Origin: Gracilibacillus timonensis | Lineage (GTDB): Bacteria; Bacillota; Bacilli; Bacillales; Amphibacillaceae | DNA: 64,000 nt | Assembly: GCF_900086715.1 (NCBI RefSeq) | Contig: NZ_FLKH01000012.1 | Location: 2,111,346-2,175,345 of the forward strand | Direction of reading: 5' to 3' | Part shown: positions 54,413 through 62,909 of the stretch, one piece after another | How positions within the stretch are numbered: position 1 is the stretch's first letter | Layout: each line of letters starts with the position of its first letter | Position numbers and translations under genes: made by a program | Notes under the pieces: generated by a model | Databases searched by the model: none | The model's input: only the letters and a program-made list of their open reading frames with translations | What the model was told of the DNA's origin: nothing

Positions 54413-54874
54413 TCATAAGGAATCTTTATAGATAACACTAAAATCATCGACAACACTGTGATGATTTTCTTCTGTCACAAGATCAAAGTAATAATCAGAA
54501 TTTGGCACAGAGAAACTCCCCTTCTTTGTATCGGAAGTTATAATGAGTAGGTAGTCTTGTTCTTCTATAGGAATCTCGAATGTTGCACCAGTAGTGTTAT
54601 TTAATGCGATATTAGCCGTTAGTTTGCGGGGAACAAATCCCTCTTCTTGCTCTTTTATGTCACCTGCAAAAAAGGTCTCATTATTTTCAGCGAAAAAGAG
54701 TTGCTGATCATCAGTTGTGTGGATCAGTACTATGAAACCACTAATTTGATATTGGTTAAAAATATTATGAATAGCGGCTTGTTGCGTCTGATAAGTTTTT
54801 TCGTTGTTTTCCTCTGTTGTACAACCATTTAGTAACAGAAATAAAATGAGCGAAAATAAAATAGTCTTTTTCAT
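54413..54874 (-). CDS. Lipoprotein of unknown function
   Basis: 153 residues. The signal peptide ends at lipobox LLLNGC; the Cys is the lipidation site. The mature protein is acidic with beta-like segments (ISGFIVLIHTTDD, YLLIITSDTKKG). AGGTGATGATATG-type ribosome site. Family not recognised. The downstream 48-residue membrane protein is probably co-transcribed. Confidence 0.75.
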   Translation of the reverse strand: MKKTILFSLILFLLLNGCTTEENNEKTYQTQQAAIHNIFNQYQISGFIVLIHTTDDQQLFFAENNETFFAGDIKEQEEGFVPRKLTANIALNNTTGATFEIPIEEQDYLLIITSDTKKGSFSVPNSDYYFDLVTEENHHSVVDDFSVIYKDSL

Positions 54875-55138
54875 ATCATCACCTATTTTTTGAATTTTCG
54901 GAATGCGATTATCAAGTATTATAAATATTAATATGATATTATGATCTATGTATTATAATTGTGAAATATTACTAATAATTGGTGATTCATTATGTAACCA
55001 GTTCTGAGAGTCTTTCATATTACAAACTAAAATAAACATCCTTAGGTAGAATATTACTAATAGAAATTGCTCAGGTCCACAACAAATTGAATTTCTTGTT
55101 TTTCATCAAACTTTTTAAGCATCCACTAAGAGTTAAGC

Positions 55139-55259
55139 TTCCTCGCTATTTAGTATCGGAGCGGAAGAGAGTTTGGGAGGTTTTATATGGAGATGCTCCA
55201 TGTCAAACCGACTACAGTTCTATCTTTTGGTTATGTTTTCAACATCAAATAGCGAGGAA
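55139..55259. repeat. 13-bp perfect inverted repeat in a gene-free gap
   Basis: ttcctcgctattt at 55139 and aaatagcgaggaa at 55247. The enclosed 95 bases include a smaller hairpin (tggag atg ctcca). It may be a small non-autonomous element or RNA. A plus-strand open frame across it (55087-55272) lacks a ribosome site. Confidence 0.5.
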
Positions 55260-55370
55260 CCATATATTGTAACGTATTAGATACAGTATTATTGAAATAT
55301 TTGTCATTTGATGATAATGATATTTATTAACAATAGTACTTGCAGTCTGTAGTATGCTCAATAATAAAGG

Positions 55371-55440
55371 CAACAACTTGCCATTTTTAACCTAAAATTG
55401 TTAATGAAGCACTTTATTATAAGGGTTTGGCAAGTTGTTG
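55371..55440. repeat. Second 13-bp perfect inverted repeat
   Basis: caacaacttgcca at 55371 and tggcaagttgttg at 55428, 44 bases apart, 58 bases past the stop of the secreted-protein gene. It could be its terminator, although the T run is weak (tatataaata). Otherwise 54875-55497 shows no gene. Confidence 0.5.
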
Positions 55441-55497
55441 TATATAAATATATCTTTTTTGAGATTATTAACCTAAATTTAAGAATTTTTTCTTTGA

Positions 55498-56193
55498 TTA
55501 AAATTGTACAAAGAATGTACCATCCGGTTGTCCGTTAGCAGTTTTTTTCGGTGAATCTGCATAAACATACCTATTACTTATTACTGTGTTTCCATTATAT
55601 GTTTTTACATAACCATAAGTTCTGTTGAGATATGGAAAGAATCTAACATGACCATTCTTTCCAGAAGGTATTGTCATATTGTAACTTGTACTTCTAGTAA
55701 CTGATTTGTTCCAGGAAAAAGATGCTCCTGCTCTTATTACTGGATGCCCATAGTTTAAACTGAAAGATTCTGAAATACTCCACCCCTTACTAACTGATAT
55801 GGAACAATCAGATCCACTGGAAGGACATGCTAAATCTGCGCTTACTTTTTTACTACTCCCGATTCTATTCAATGTTCCTGTTTGATTAAATACATAGACA
55901 AATGGGAGTGCATTAGGAGAAATCTCTTCATTTTTAACGATCTCTTTTCTATTTTCATCAATATTCTTTTCTTTTTCCTGTTCTTCAAATAATTGCTTAA
56001 GTTCTTCGAGAGATAAGTTGTTTGAATTACCATTAGTAACTTGTACTCCATCAATATACTTGTCTCCTGTTTCTGTATCTAACACATAATCATTTTCAAT
56101 AACAAAACGGTCTGTTTCGGAACCAAATACTTGTTGCGAAAAAAGTACTGAGAAAGACAATAGTAATACAATAGTAAATAAAACTTTTTTCAT
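55498..56193 (-). CDS. Secreted protein of unknown family
   Basis: 231 residues. A Sec signal peptide (KKVLFTIVLLLSFSVLFSQQ, cleavage near VFGSE), then an acidic charged segment (about 25-90) rich in Glu/Lys that may be a propeptide, then a mature part rich in Ser, Gly and aromatic residues with alternating patterns (SISVSKGWSISESFSLNYG, AGASFSWNKSVTRSTSYNMT). Two Cys in ACPSSGSDC could form a disulfide. The alternating Ser/Thr strands recall beta-pore-forming or fibrillar proteins, but I do not recognise a family. GGAGTTCC lies before the ATG. Confidence 0.7.
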   Translation of the reverse strand: MKKVLFTIVLLLSFSVLFSQQVFGSETDRFVIENDYVLDTETGDKYIDGVQVTNGNSNNLSLEELKQLFEEQEKEKNIDENRKEIVKNEEISPNALPFVYVFNQTGTLNRIGSSKKVSADLACPSSGSDCSISVSKGWSISESFSLNYGHPVIRAGASFSWNKSVTRSTSYNMTIPSGKNGHVRFFPYLNRTYGYVKTYNGNTVISNRYVYADSPKKTANGQPDGTFFVQF

Positions 56194-56575
56194 TTTTAGG
56201 AACTCCTTTCAAAAATGATCTTTCAAACATAATCCATTAAAATTTTTCTACCACCATAAAACTTTTTAGACAAACAATTATACTTTAAGCATTTGTCTAA
56301 TATTAAATCATAACCTGTGCAGATAATCCCAAAAAGTAATAACAAGATTGAGGGCCCATCAACCTTACTAAAAGCCTAACATAAATATATGCCTTTGTAA
56401 CCACAACCCAACACCCATTTTTACTTGTCGGAAAACCGCAATCCTGACGTAAAAACCGCAAAAAAGCAAGAAATTGTCATTTCCACAAGAAAGAAATCTA
56501 GTTATTGGGTATTTTTCTCAGAATAAGGTGTGCAAAAGACCTAATATATGTTATGGTAGATATTAGGTGGTATAA
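56194..56575. other. Intergenic region between the secreted protein and comQ
   Basis: AT-rich with no gene. It must hold the divergent promoters of the secreted-protein gene and comQ; no clear operator was found by eye. Confidence 0.4.
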
Positions 56576-57484
56576 ATGGATAAAGAACCATTACAAGAGA
56601 TGGCAAAGGTGATTATTGATAGAGGCTTTTCAGAAGATAGTATGAAGGTCTTAGCCAATCGTTATGTTACCTACAAATTTGCTGAATCGCTGGAATTTGC
56701 AAGAATAGCAGGTATTCATTATGATATTTTTCGAACAAATCAAGATCAGCAGGAAAAAGTAAAAGTATTGACCATCGTTGAACTGCTTATACTGGCGGGA
56801 GATATTATGGATGACATTCAGGATCAAGATGCCCATGAGAATGTACCTTGGTCTCAAGTAGAAGATAGCTATAATTTCAATATAGTTGTAGGAATCATCC
56901 TTATTTGTTTACAAGAAGTGTCAGAATTTGGCAGAGGTCAACCGCAGGCAGACATTTATCAGCTTCTTTTGCAATCGATTAATGGGCAACAGATAGACTT
57001 GCAGAATGAACTACTCACTGAAGATGATTATTTCCATATGTGCTTTTTGAAATCGGGTTCATTAATCGCTATAGCATGTCTACTTGGTGCAGGGCATATC
57101 GAAGAATCCATTAGTGAAAAGATAAAAGCGTACGCCAATTATTTAGGCGTCATTTTTCAATTGCGAAATGATGTGAACGATATGGAGGAAGGATTCAGCA
57201 AAAATGATCTATTACATAAGAAAAGAACCTTACCGATTCTATATTACTTGAATACTGACAATCAGGCATATACAGTGATTCAGGATTATTACCTAAACAG
57301 TTCATCCAATCAGGATGTTTCTATCGTTCATCGGGATTTGATGAATGAAGACGCATTGCTCTATTGTACTGTTGTGGAAAAAGTGTTTATCCGTAAGTTT
57401 CATCAAGCAGTGGAGCAACTGGGTTTATCATCAATACAGGAAGAGCGATTATTACAGATTGCAACGGTTGCGGAGAATGGATGA
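56576..57484 (+). CDS. comQ: ComQ-like isoprenyl transferase (pheromone modification)
   Basis: Polyprenyl-synthase-fold protein of 302 residues. ComQ prenylates a Trp of the ComX precursor and helps its processing. The first Asp-rich motif is GDIMDDIQDQD (DDxxD, near residue 80), and the second region is LRNDVNDMEEG (near 197). AGGTGG precedes the ATG. It is followed by a small gene on the other strand, then by comP- and comA-like genes, which fixes its role better than sequence alone. Confidence 0.85.
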   Translation: MDKEPLQEMAKVIIDRGFSEDSMKVLANRYVTYKFAESLEFARIAGIHYDIFRTNQDQQEKVKVLTIVELLILAGDIMDDIQDQDAHENVPWSQVEDSYNFNIVVGIILICLQEVSEFGRGQPQADIYQLLLQSINGQQIDLQNELLTEDDYFHMCFLKSGSLIAIACLLGAGHIEESISEKIKAYANYLGVIFQLRNDVNDMEEGFSKNDLLHKKRTLPILYYLNTDNQAYTVIQDYYLNSSSNQDVSIVHRDLMNEDALLYCTVVEKVFIRKFHQAVEQLGLSSIQEERLLQIATVAENG

Positions 57485-57549
57485 ATGTATACATGAGCAT
57501 TGTTAAGAGGAGTACAATCATTGCACCCCTTTTCGAAAGCGTAATTATT

Positions 57550-57735
57550 TTAAGACCAAAGGTTAGGAGTGGGTTCACTGTTGTTTTTTTCAACTGTTAC
57601 GACATTTTCAATAAATTTACAATCTTCTGTCGTCAGCTCTAAATTCACTTTGATATTGTGATTATTAACATTTTTCCATAGGTTAAGACTGGATGACTTT
57701 TTATCTAACTTTTCGTGAACTAGTTCCATAATCAT
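57550..57735 (-). CDS. Candidate ComX-like pheromone precursor on the opposite strand
   Basis: 61 residues in the comQ-comP gap. AAAGGAGG lies eight bases before the ATG, the best ribosome site in this gap. The C-terminus is SEPTPNLWS, with Trp next to last, as needed for ComQ-type prenylation; the length fits ComX precursors (about 55-60). It is unlike typical ComX in the leader. Orientation is opposite to comQ and comP, whereas comX normally runs with them. A plus-strand frame at 57485 has no Trp. The assignment rests on context. Confidence 0.55.
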   Translation of the reverse strand: MIMELVHEKLDKKSSSLNLWKNVNNHNIKVNLELTTEDCKFIENVVTVEKNNSEPTPNLWS

Positions 57736-57786
57736 TTAATCTACCTCCTTTCTACTTAAGGATAAAAGAAATGGGGCAAAGGACTA

Positions 57787-59799
57787 ATGGATAGAATAAA
57801 AAAATATCAGGTCATTAAAGCTATCTTTTATTTCATCCATATTTACTTGATGTTTGAGCTGCTTTCTCAATATGGCAGCTTATTGGATGAATTATATTTA
57901 CCACTTGTTTTTTCAACAATAATAGCCCTCATGACCTATATTATAAACACACAAGTCAATAGTAAGTCTAGTAATTTCCTTATTTATTTTTTATTAGCAG
58001 GTTCTATAGCATATACCTCTTCGTTAGGCCGAAGTGTTGGTGTCTCTGAAACGGTGCTCCCTTTTGTTATAACTTTTCAATTATGCGGCTGGTATTTCCA
58101 GAAGTTTATGCATGAAATATTAGCGAATCATCGGTTAGTGCGCAGGAATCATCCCAAGAAGTATGATATACGACTAATTCTTTTGGCTTTAATTAGTGGT
58201 TTCTATGTTTTTGCTCACTTCTCCAATACGTTGTACGCTGTTGCTAGAGTTGTTTTTATCCTTTACTTTTTCATTAATATAGGCACACCACTAGTTAAAG
58301 TCATCTATTTACTATTACATAAAAACCAGCCAAAACGCTCGCTATTATCGTGGATGCTTGGGGTCCCCGTTGCGGCTTTTTTTCCGTTTTTTCTCTTACA
58401 CGTGATCCCGTCTTTATTTGGTCAGCCATGGGTGAATGCCTATCTTACGGCCTGGGCCTTCTTTATTATTCCAATAGGATATACCTACTTGATTTTGGCT
58501 AAAAAAATGATTTCGATCAGGTTAGTGATGAATCGGGTTATTTATTACAGTGGTCTGGCATTGCTTCAATCGTTATTTCTGCTGTTCTTTTTATTTTGGT
58601 TTCATGTCGATCTTAACCTGATGGATACGTTGCAAGTCTTTCTCCCGTTATTATTGTTGAATATTTTATTTTTCTTTATCAAGGAGCAGTTCGATTATCG
58701 ACTGCGCAACCTCTTATTTCGAGACAGGAACAATCGGGTGCAGTCTATCGAAAAATTGGTGAACGAACTGGAACACTGCCTGACCAAAGAAGAGGTTGAT
58801 AACGTGGCGATACGCGAGATAAATAGAAAGTTCGAGAGAGTGGATGTCACGGTTCTAACGTACCATGAGCAAACGGATCAACTAGAGCGAGAATATCTAA
58901 TCGGCGAGGCGGATTTTGCAGAGGTCCCTTTTTCACAGCTTGCGAATCAAGGGAGCCCTATCATGATCGAGCATGAAAATAGGATGGGTATCTGCCTAGC
59001 TAAACAGTCCAATACATGGGATTATCTATGGATACGAAAGCAACAAGGTAAAGCGCGTTTTCAACAAGAGGATAAGGATTGGCTGGTACAATTGGTTTCT
59101 TATCTGCGTTTTGCTTATGAGATCATTAGAAGCAATCAACGCTCGGTGAGGCAATTGATGGAGGAAGGGGATACATCCCCAGAGGCTTCGCGTTTTCTGT
59201 TTCATTTTGGCGAAATAGAGAGACGCAGGTTGGCGGAAGATATTCATGATACGATTTTACAAGATCAAATCTATGTTTCTCGAGAGCTAGAAAGGTTGGC
59301 CGAGGAAAAAAATCAACCAGAGCTACAAAAACTTCGAAATAAAGTAAAGCAAATCATCGATAAAACAAGAGAAACCTGTGAAGATATGATGCCTGCTACC
59401 TTATCGCAACAAGGGTTAGCTGCTTCTTTGGAGAAGTTAGGTGTGCAGTTTCAGCAAACGACTGCTTTTCAGTTTCGCTATGATGTGGAAATAGAGGCGG
59501 AACCTTTTGAGCATCATCAAAAATCACGAGTCATCTATCGGTTGGTCGAGGAGCTGCTGAATAATGCGATGCAACATGCAGATGCTAAACACGTAACCGT
59601 TCATGTGTGGCAAACAGCAGCAGATGTCTACCTTGATTATCTGGATGATGGCAAGGGTTTTGATGATAAAGAAGCACTACAAGAAGGAGGGACAGGGTTA
59701 AACAGCTTCGTAAACAGAGTAGAAAGTGTCGATGGCAGCATGGAGTTGAAAACAGATACAAGAAGAGCAGTACAAATCTTAATAACGATACCGAGGTGA
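57787..59799 (+). CDS. comP: ComP-like sensor histidine kinase
   Basis: 670 residues. The N-terminal half has many hydrophobic helices (about eight to ten, to residue ~300), as in ComP pheromone receptors. The kinase half has the HisKA_3-type box RRRLAEDIHDTILQDQ near residue 480 and HATPase_c with ELLNNAMQHADAKHV and DDGKGFD. It is followed four bases later by the comA-like gene. It would sense the modified peptide and phosphorylate ComA. Confidence 0.9.
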   Translation: MDRIKKYQVIKAIFYFIHIYLMFELLSQYGSLLDELYLPLVFSTIIALMTYIINTQVNSKSSNFLIYFLLAGSIAYTSSLGRSVGVSETVLPFVITFQLCGWYFQKFMHEILANHRLVRRNHPKKYDIRLILLALISGFYVFAHFSNTLYAVARVVFILYFFINIGTPLVKVIYLLLHKNQPKRSLLSWMLGVPVAAFFPFFLLHVIPSLFGQPWVNAYLTAWAFFIIPIGYTYLILAKKMISIRLVMNRVIYYSGLALLQSLFLLFFLFWFHVDLNLMDTLQVFLPLLLLNILFFFIKEQFDYRLRNLLFRDRNNRVQSIEKLVNELEHCLTKEEVDNVAIREINRKFERVDVTVLTYHEQTDQLEREYLIGEADFAEVPFSQLANQGSPIMIEHENRMGICLAKQSNTWDYLWIRKQQGKARFQQEDKDWLVQLVSYLRFAYEIIRSNQRSVRQLMEEGDTSPEASRFLFHFGEIERRRLAEDIHDTILQDQIYVSRELERLAEEKNQPELQKLRNKVKQIIDKTRETCEDMMPATLSQQGLAASLEKLGVQFQQTTAFQFRYDVEIEAEPFEHHQKSRVIYRLVEELLNNAMQHADAKHVTVHVWQTAADVYLDYLDDGKGFDDKEALQEGGTGLNSFVNRVESVDGSMELKTDTRRAVQILITIPR

Positions 59800-59803
59800 G
59801 CGT

Positions 59804-60424
59804 ATGGTAAACGTGTTAATTGTGGATGATCATCAGTTAGTAGGAGAAGGCACCAAATCCATGCTGGAAGCTAATGAAGAATTCTCTGTTACCTATACAG
59901 CGACAGCGGAGGAGGCTTTATCATTACAAGCATCCTTTGACCTATATATACTGGACCTCTATTTAGCAGGCATGACAGGATTGACGTTAGCGCAGAAATT
60001 ATTGCAGCATGATCCGCAACGGAAAGTAGTGCTTTGTACGGGTTTTCCGAAGCAGCATACACCGGAGTCTCTTGCGAAAATGGGTATTAGAGGTGTGGTT
60101 AGTAAGGAAGCGCCGAAATCGGAGTTTATGCCATTTATCCATTTGATTGTAGCTGGTTATACCATTTTTCCTTTCTCGGCTAAACAACACGTTACATCCA
60201 ATGTGTATGGATTAATAGAGGAAGAGTTGTTAGTGTTAGAGAAGGTTTCCCAAGGCTATAAAAATAAAATTATCGCAGAAGACTTATTTGTTTCTGATCG
60301 AACCATCGAGCATCGATTGACGAGTATATTTAAAAAATTGGCAGTGAAAAACCGTATGGAGGCAGTACAGGTGGCGGCGAGGGAAGGGTTGGTTGGAAAT
60401 CCGGAGAATTTTAAGGAGGAGTAA
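59804..60424 (+). CDS. comA: ComA-like response regulator
   Basis: 206 residues. Receiver domain with IVDDHQ and phospho-acceptor Asp in LYILDLYLAGMTG; C-terminal LuxR helix-turn-helix (SQGYKNKIIAEDLFVSDRTI, HRLTSIFKKLAVKN). GAGGTGAGC is the ribosome site at the end of comP. In Bacillus ComA controls surfactin and competence genes; targets here are unknown. Confidence 0.9.
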   Translation: MVNVLIVDDHQLVGEGTKSMLEANEEFSVTYTATAEEALSLQASFDLYILDLYLAGMTGLTLAQKLLQHDPQRKVVLCTGFPKQHTPESLAKMGIRGVVSKEAPKSEFMPFIHLIVAGYTIFPFSAKQHVTSNVYGLIEEELLVLEKVSQGYKNKIIAEDLFVSDRTIEHRLTSIFKKLAVKNRMEAVQVAAREGLVGNPENFKEE

Positions 60425-60705
60425 GCAAGGATTCTTAACTGAAGCCCAAATAGGTATCATACGTATATTGGAGCATACTCCGATAAACATATTCCTACTA
60501 AGATAGATTTAGACTGGTATGATTGATCGAATATTTCTTTTAACGTATTTCCGAAAGAAGTCTCCCCCTTCAAGGCGTGTGAAGGGCATAGCCCAACGGT
60601 AAGGGGGAGATGAATTTCGGTTGGGCGATAGCCCAAAGGCTTTTTTTTGTCTTTTTTCTCATTGTGGTATAATCATTATTATAAGAAATAGGGGCTGATT
60701 TGACA

Positions 60706-61104
60706 ATGAAATTAGATAGTAATAATCATTCAGTATTCTTGATGTATTATCATCTTGTGTTGGTTGTAAAATATCGTGGAAAGGTTATTGATGACACAGT
60801 TTAAGACTATGCTAAAGACAAATTTGTGTCCTTGAGTGAGAAATACAATATTACATTGGTCGAGTGGAACCAGGATATTGACCATGTTCATATTTTGTTC
60901 AAAGCACAACCTAACAGTGAATTATCGAGATTCATCAATGCATACAAAAGTGCAAGTTCAAGGCTTATCAAGAAGGCGTTTCCTCATGTTCGTAAAAAGC
61001 TATGGAAAGAAATGTTTTGGTCAAGAAGTTTTTGTTTGTTGACGACTGGCGGTTCACCTATTGAAGTGGTGAAAAAATATATTGAAAATCAAGGGATAAA
61101 GTGA
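60706..61104 (+). pseudogene. tnpA: IS200/IS605 Y1 transposase TnpA with a nonsense codon
   Basis: Reading from ATG 60706: KLDSNNHSVFLMYYHLVLVV, then KYRGKVIDDTV and TAA at 60802-60804, then DYAKDKFVSLSEKYNI and on to the normal end. The metal-binding HUH motif (IDHVHILF) and the catalytic Tyr region (EVVKKYIENQG) remain. A single stop in codon 33 inactivates it unless read through or restarted internally. Confidence 0.85.
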
Positions 61105-61115
61105 GGTGATTTGAT

Positions 61116-62228
61116 ATGGCTAAACAAAACAAAGCGTATAAATTCAGGGTGTATCCAACAGATGAACAGGCTTTGATGATACGCAAAACTTTCGGTTGTG
61201 TTCGTTTTGTCTACAACAAAATGTTAGCAGAGCGCAAAGAAACATACGAAAAACTAAAAGATGATAAAGAAGCACTGAAAAATTTGAAACACCCAACTCC
61301 TGCTAAATATAAAAAGGAGTTTGCATGGCTGAAAGAAGTGGACTCTTTAGCGCTGGCGAACGCACAATTAAACGTAGATAAGGCTTATAAAGCCTTCTTC
61401 AAGGGGAATGCCAAGTTTCCAAAATTCAAAAGTAAACGACACAGACAAAGCTACACAACGAATGTAGTAAATGGAAATATTCAGTTGTTGGATGGTCATA
61501 TCAAATTACCTAAACTTAAAATGGTTAAAATCAAGAAACATAGGGAAATCCCTTCAGAATACAAAATCAAATCTTGTACCTTATCTATGACTTCATCAGG
61601 AAAATACTATATTTCTATTCTTACAGAGTACGAGAAGGAGATTGAAAGCAAAGAAATTGAAAAAGTTGTTGGTTTAGACTTTGCGATGGATGGACTATTT
61701 GTAGATAGTAAGGGTGAGAAAGCCAATTACCCCAAGTTTTATCGACAAATGCTTGAGAAATTAGCGAAAGAACAACGCAAGCTTTCTCGTAAAAAGAAAG
61801 GCTCTGCAAATTGGAATAAACAACGTATTAGGGTAGCTAAAACTCAAGAAAAAGTTGCAAATCAACGTAACAACTTTCTCCATCATAAATCAAAGGAGTT
61901 AGTGTCTAACTTTGACGCTGTTGTGATCGAAGATTTAGACATGAAAGGGATGTCACAGGCACTAAAGTTTGGAAAAAGTGTCGCTGATAATGGGTGGGGA
62001 ATGTTCACTTCTTTCTTACAGTACAAACTAAAAGAACAAGGTAAACAACTTGTCAAAATAGATAAATGGTTTCCCTCTACAAAAACTTGTTCGAACTGTG
62101 GTTCAGTAAAAGAAATCGAATTATCAGAACGTACTTATCAATGTGCTTGTGGACTAAACATTGATAGGGATTACAATTCAGCACTCAATATCAAAAAAGA
62201 AGGAATTCGCTTATTGGCAACTGCCTAA
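61116..62228 (+). CDS. tnpB: TnpB RNA-guided endonuclease
   Basis: 370 residues, full length. RuvC acidic motifs GLDFAMDG, VVIEDLDMKG and NIDRDYNSALN; zinc-binding pairs CSNC and CAC. GTGAGGTGATTTG is the ribosome site, 11 bases after the tnpA end. It is intact although its tnpA partner is broken. It differs from the other TnpB of the window (for example FVDSKGEK instead of ILSTGEVF). Confidence 0.93.
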   Translation: MAKQNKAYKFRVYPTDEQALMIRKTFGCVRFVYNKMLAERKETYEKLKDDKEALKNLKHPTPAKYKKEFAWLKEVDSLALANAQLNVDKAYKAFFKGNAKFPKFKSKRHRQSYTTNVVNGNIQLLDGHIKLPKLKMVKIKKHREIPSEYKIKSCTLSMTSSGKYYISILTEYEKEIESKEIEKVVGLDFAMDGLFVDSKGEKANYPKFYRQMLEKLAKEQRKLSRKKKGSANWNKQRIRVAKTQEKVANQRNNFLHHKSKELVSNFDAVVIEDLDMKGMSQALKFGKSVADNGWGMFTSFLQYKLKEQGKQLVKIDKWFPSTKTCSNCGSVKEIELSERTYQCACGLNIDRDYNSALNIKKEGIRLLATA

Positions 62229-62353
62229 AAATGATATAAACTCTTGGAACAAGAGGGTTAGCTTGGTCAATTTCGTTAGCTACCAAAAGTGGCGATTACC
62301 CAAGAAGCCCCCACTTCAAGCAACCCGCAAGGGTGGTAAGTGGTGGGAGTAGT
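62150..62353 (+). ncRNA. Putative omegaRNA at the tnpB 3' end
   Basis: In characterised elements the guide RNA starts within tnpB and ends at the right end. The non-coding part here (62229-62353) has paired segments (gttagcttgg near 62260 and gttagctacc near 62275; ccacttc with gtaagtgg). Inferred from the family. Confidence 0.45.
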
Positions 62354-62370
62354 TCACGAAGGTGAATCCA

Positions 62371-62806
62371 TTGAGTTTACGAACGTTTGTGATCAGTGTG
62401 TTAAGTGTCATCGGTTGTACAACATTGCTAGGTTGCACCTCAGAAAGTGATCAAATTCCGGTTTCAGGAAAGATTATCGTGGAACAAGAGGAATATGAAA
62501 TGATAACAGCGAATTATTCCTCAGATGGAGAGGAAGTAGACCTCTATTCCGTTGGAGAGAAATCTGCACAGGAAGTAGCTGACGATTTTGAAAATAGGAC
62601 ACTGCCAAAGAATACGGAGATAAAAATTGCAGTAGAAGATCAACCATCTCTTACCGTTTTGGAATGGTCAGAGGATGAACAATCGACCGAAGTGAGTATA
62701 GAAGATGATACCATTACCACGCCATCAAAGACAGGTGTTTATATTTATGGAAGCAATCTGGCCTGATGGCGAAGCTACTTTTGTATTTGATATCAATGTA
62801 GAGTAG
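62371..62806 (+). pseudogene. Lipoprotein gene with a 3' frameshift
   Basis: TTG 62371 follows GAAGGTG; the signal peptide ends at lipobox LLGC. The frame stops at 62766 after TGVYIYGSNLA. Removing one g in tatggaagc (near 62750) would continue as EAIWPDGEATFVFDINVE and stop at 62806, a common ending for small Bacillus lipoproteins with PVSGKIIVE near the start. The frameshift probably removed the last strand. Its promoter side abuts the IS605 element. Confidence 0.65.
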
Positions 62807-62869
62807 GACTATGGCGCTCATGGAATAGTAGGCTTTTTTAAATTCAAAATACACCACCCTAAACAACCC

Positions 62870-62909
62870 GCAGAAGGAAGAACTCGAGTGATCATCCTTC
62901 TGCCTTTTC
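62870..62909 (+). terminator. Terminator after the lipoprotein gene
   Basis: A perfect 9-bp stem, gcagaagga with tccttctgc, with a 16-base loop and cttttcc. It overlaps the 3' end of the convergent DUF2254 gene. Confidence 0.7.

Larger units (their letters stand above)
60550..62355. mobile_element. IS200/IS605-family element with broken tnpA and intact tnpB
   Basis: The left end has hairpins (ctcccccttcaaggcgtgtgaag, gcccaacggtaagggggaga, gggcgatagccc) before tnpA. The right end shows cccccacttcaagcaacc and ggtggtaagtggtggg, as in other members. It sits directly after comA and just before a lipoprotein gene. The ends are estimated. Confidence 0.8.

Noticed and set aside
55087-55272. 61-codon plus-strand frame
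   Set aside because: It covers an inverted repeat, has no ribosome site and looks unlike a protein.
57485-57645. Plus-strand frame directly after comQ as the comX gene
   Set aside because: It begins next to the comQ stop with a modest ribosome site, but encodes no Trp, which ComQ-type modification needs, and its sequence is the complement of the better minus-strand frame.
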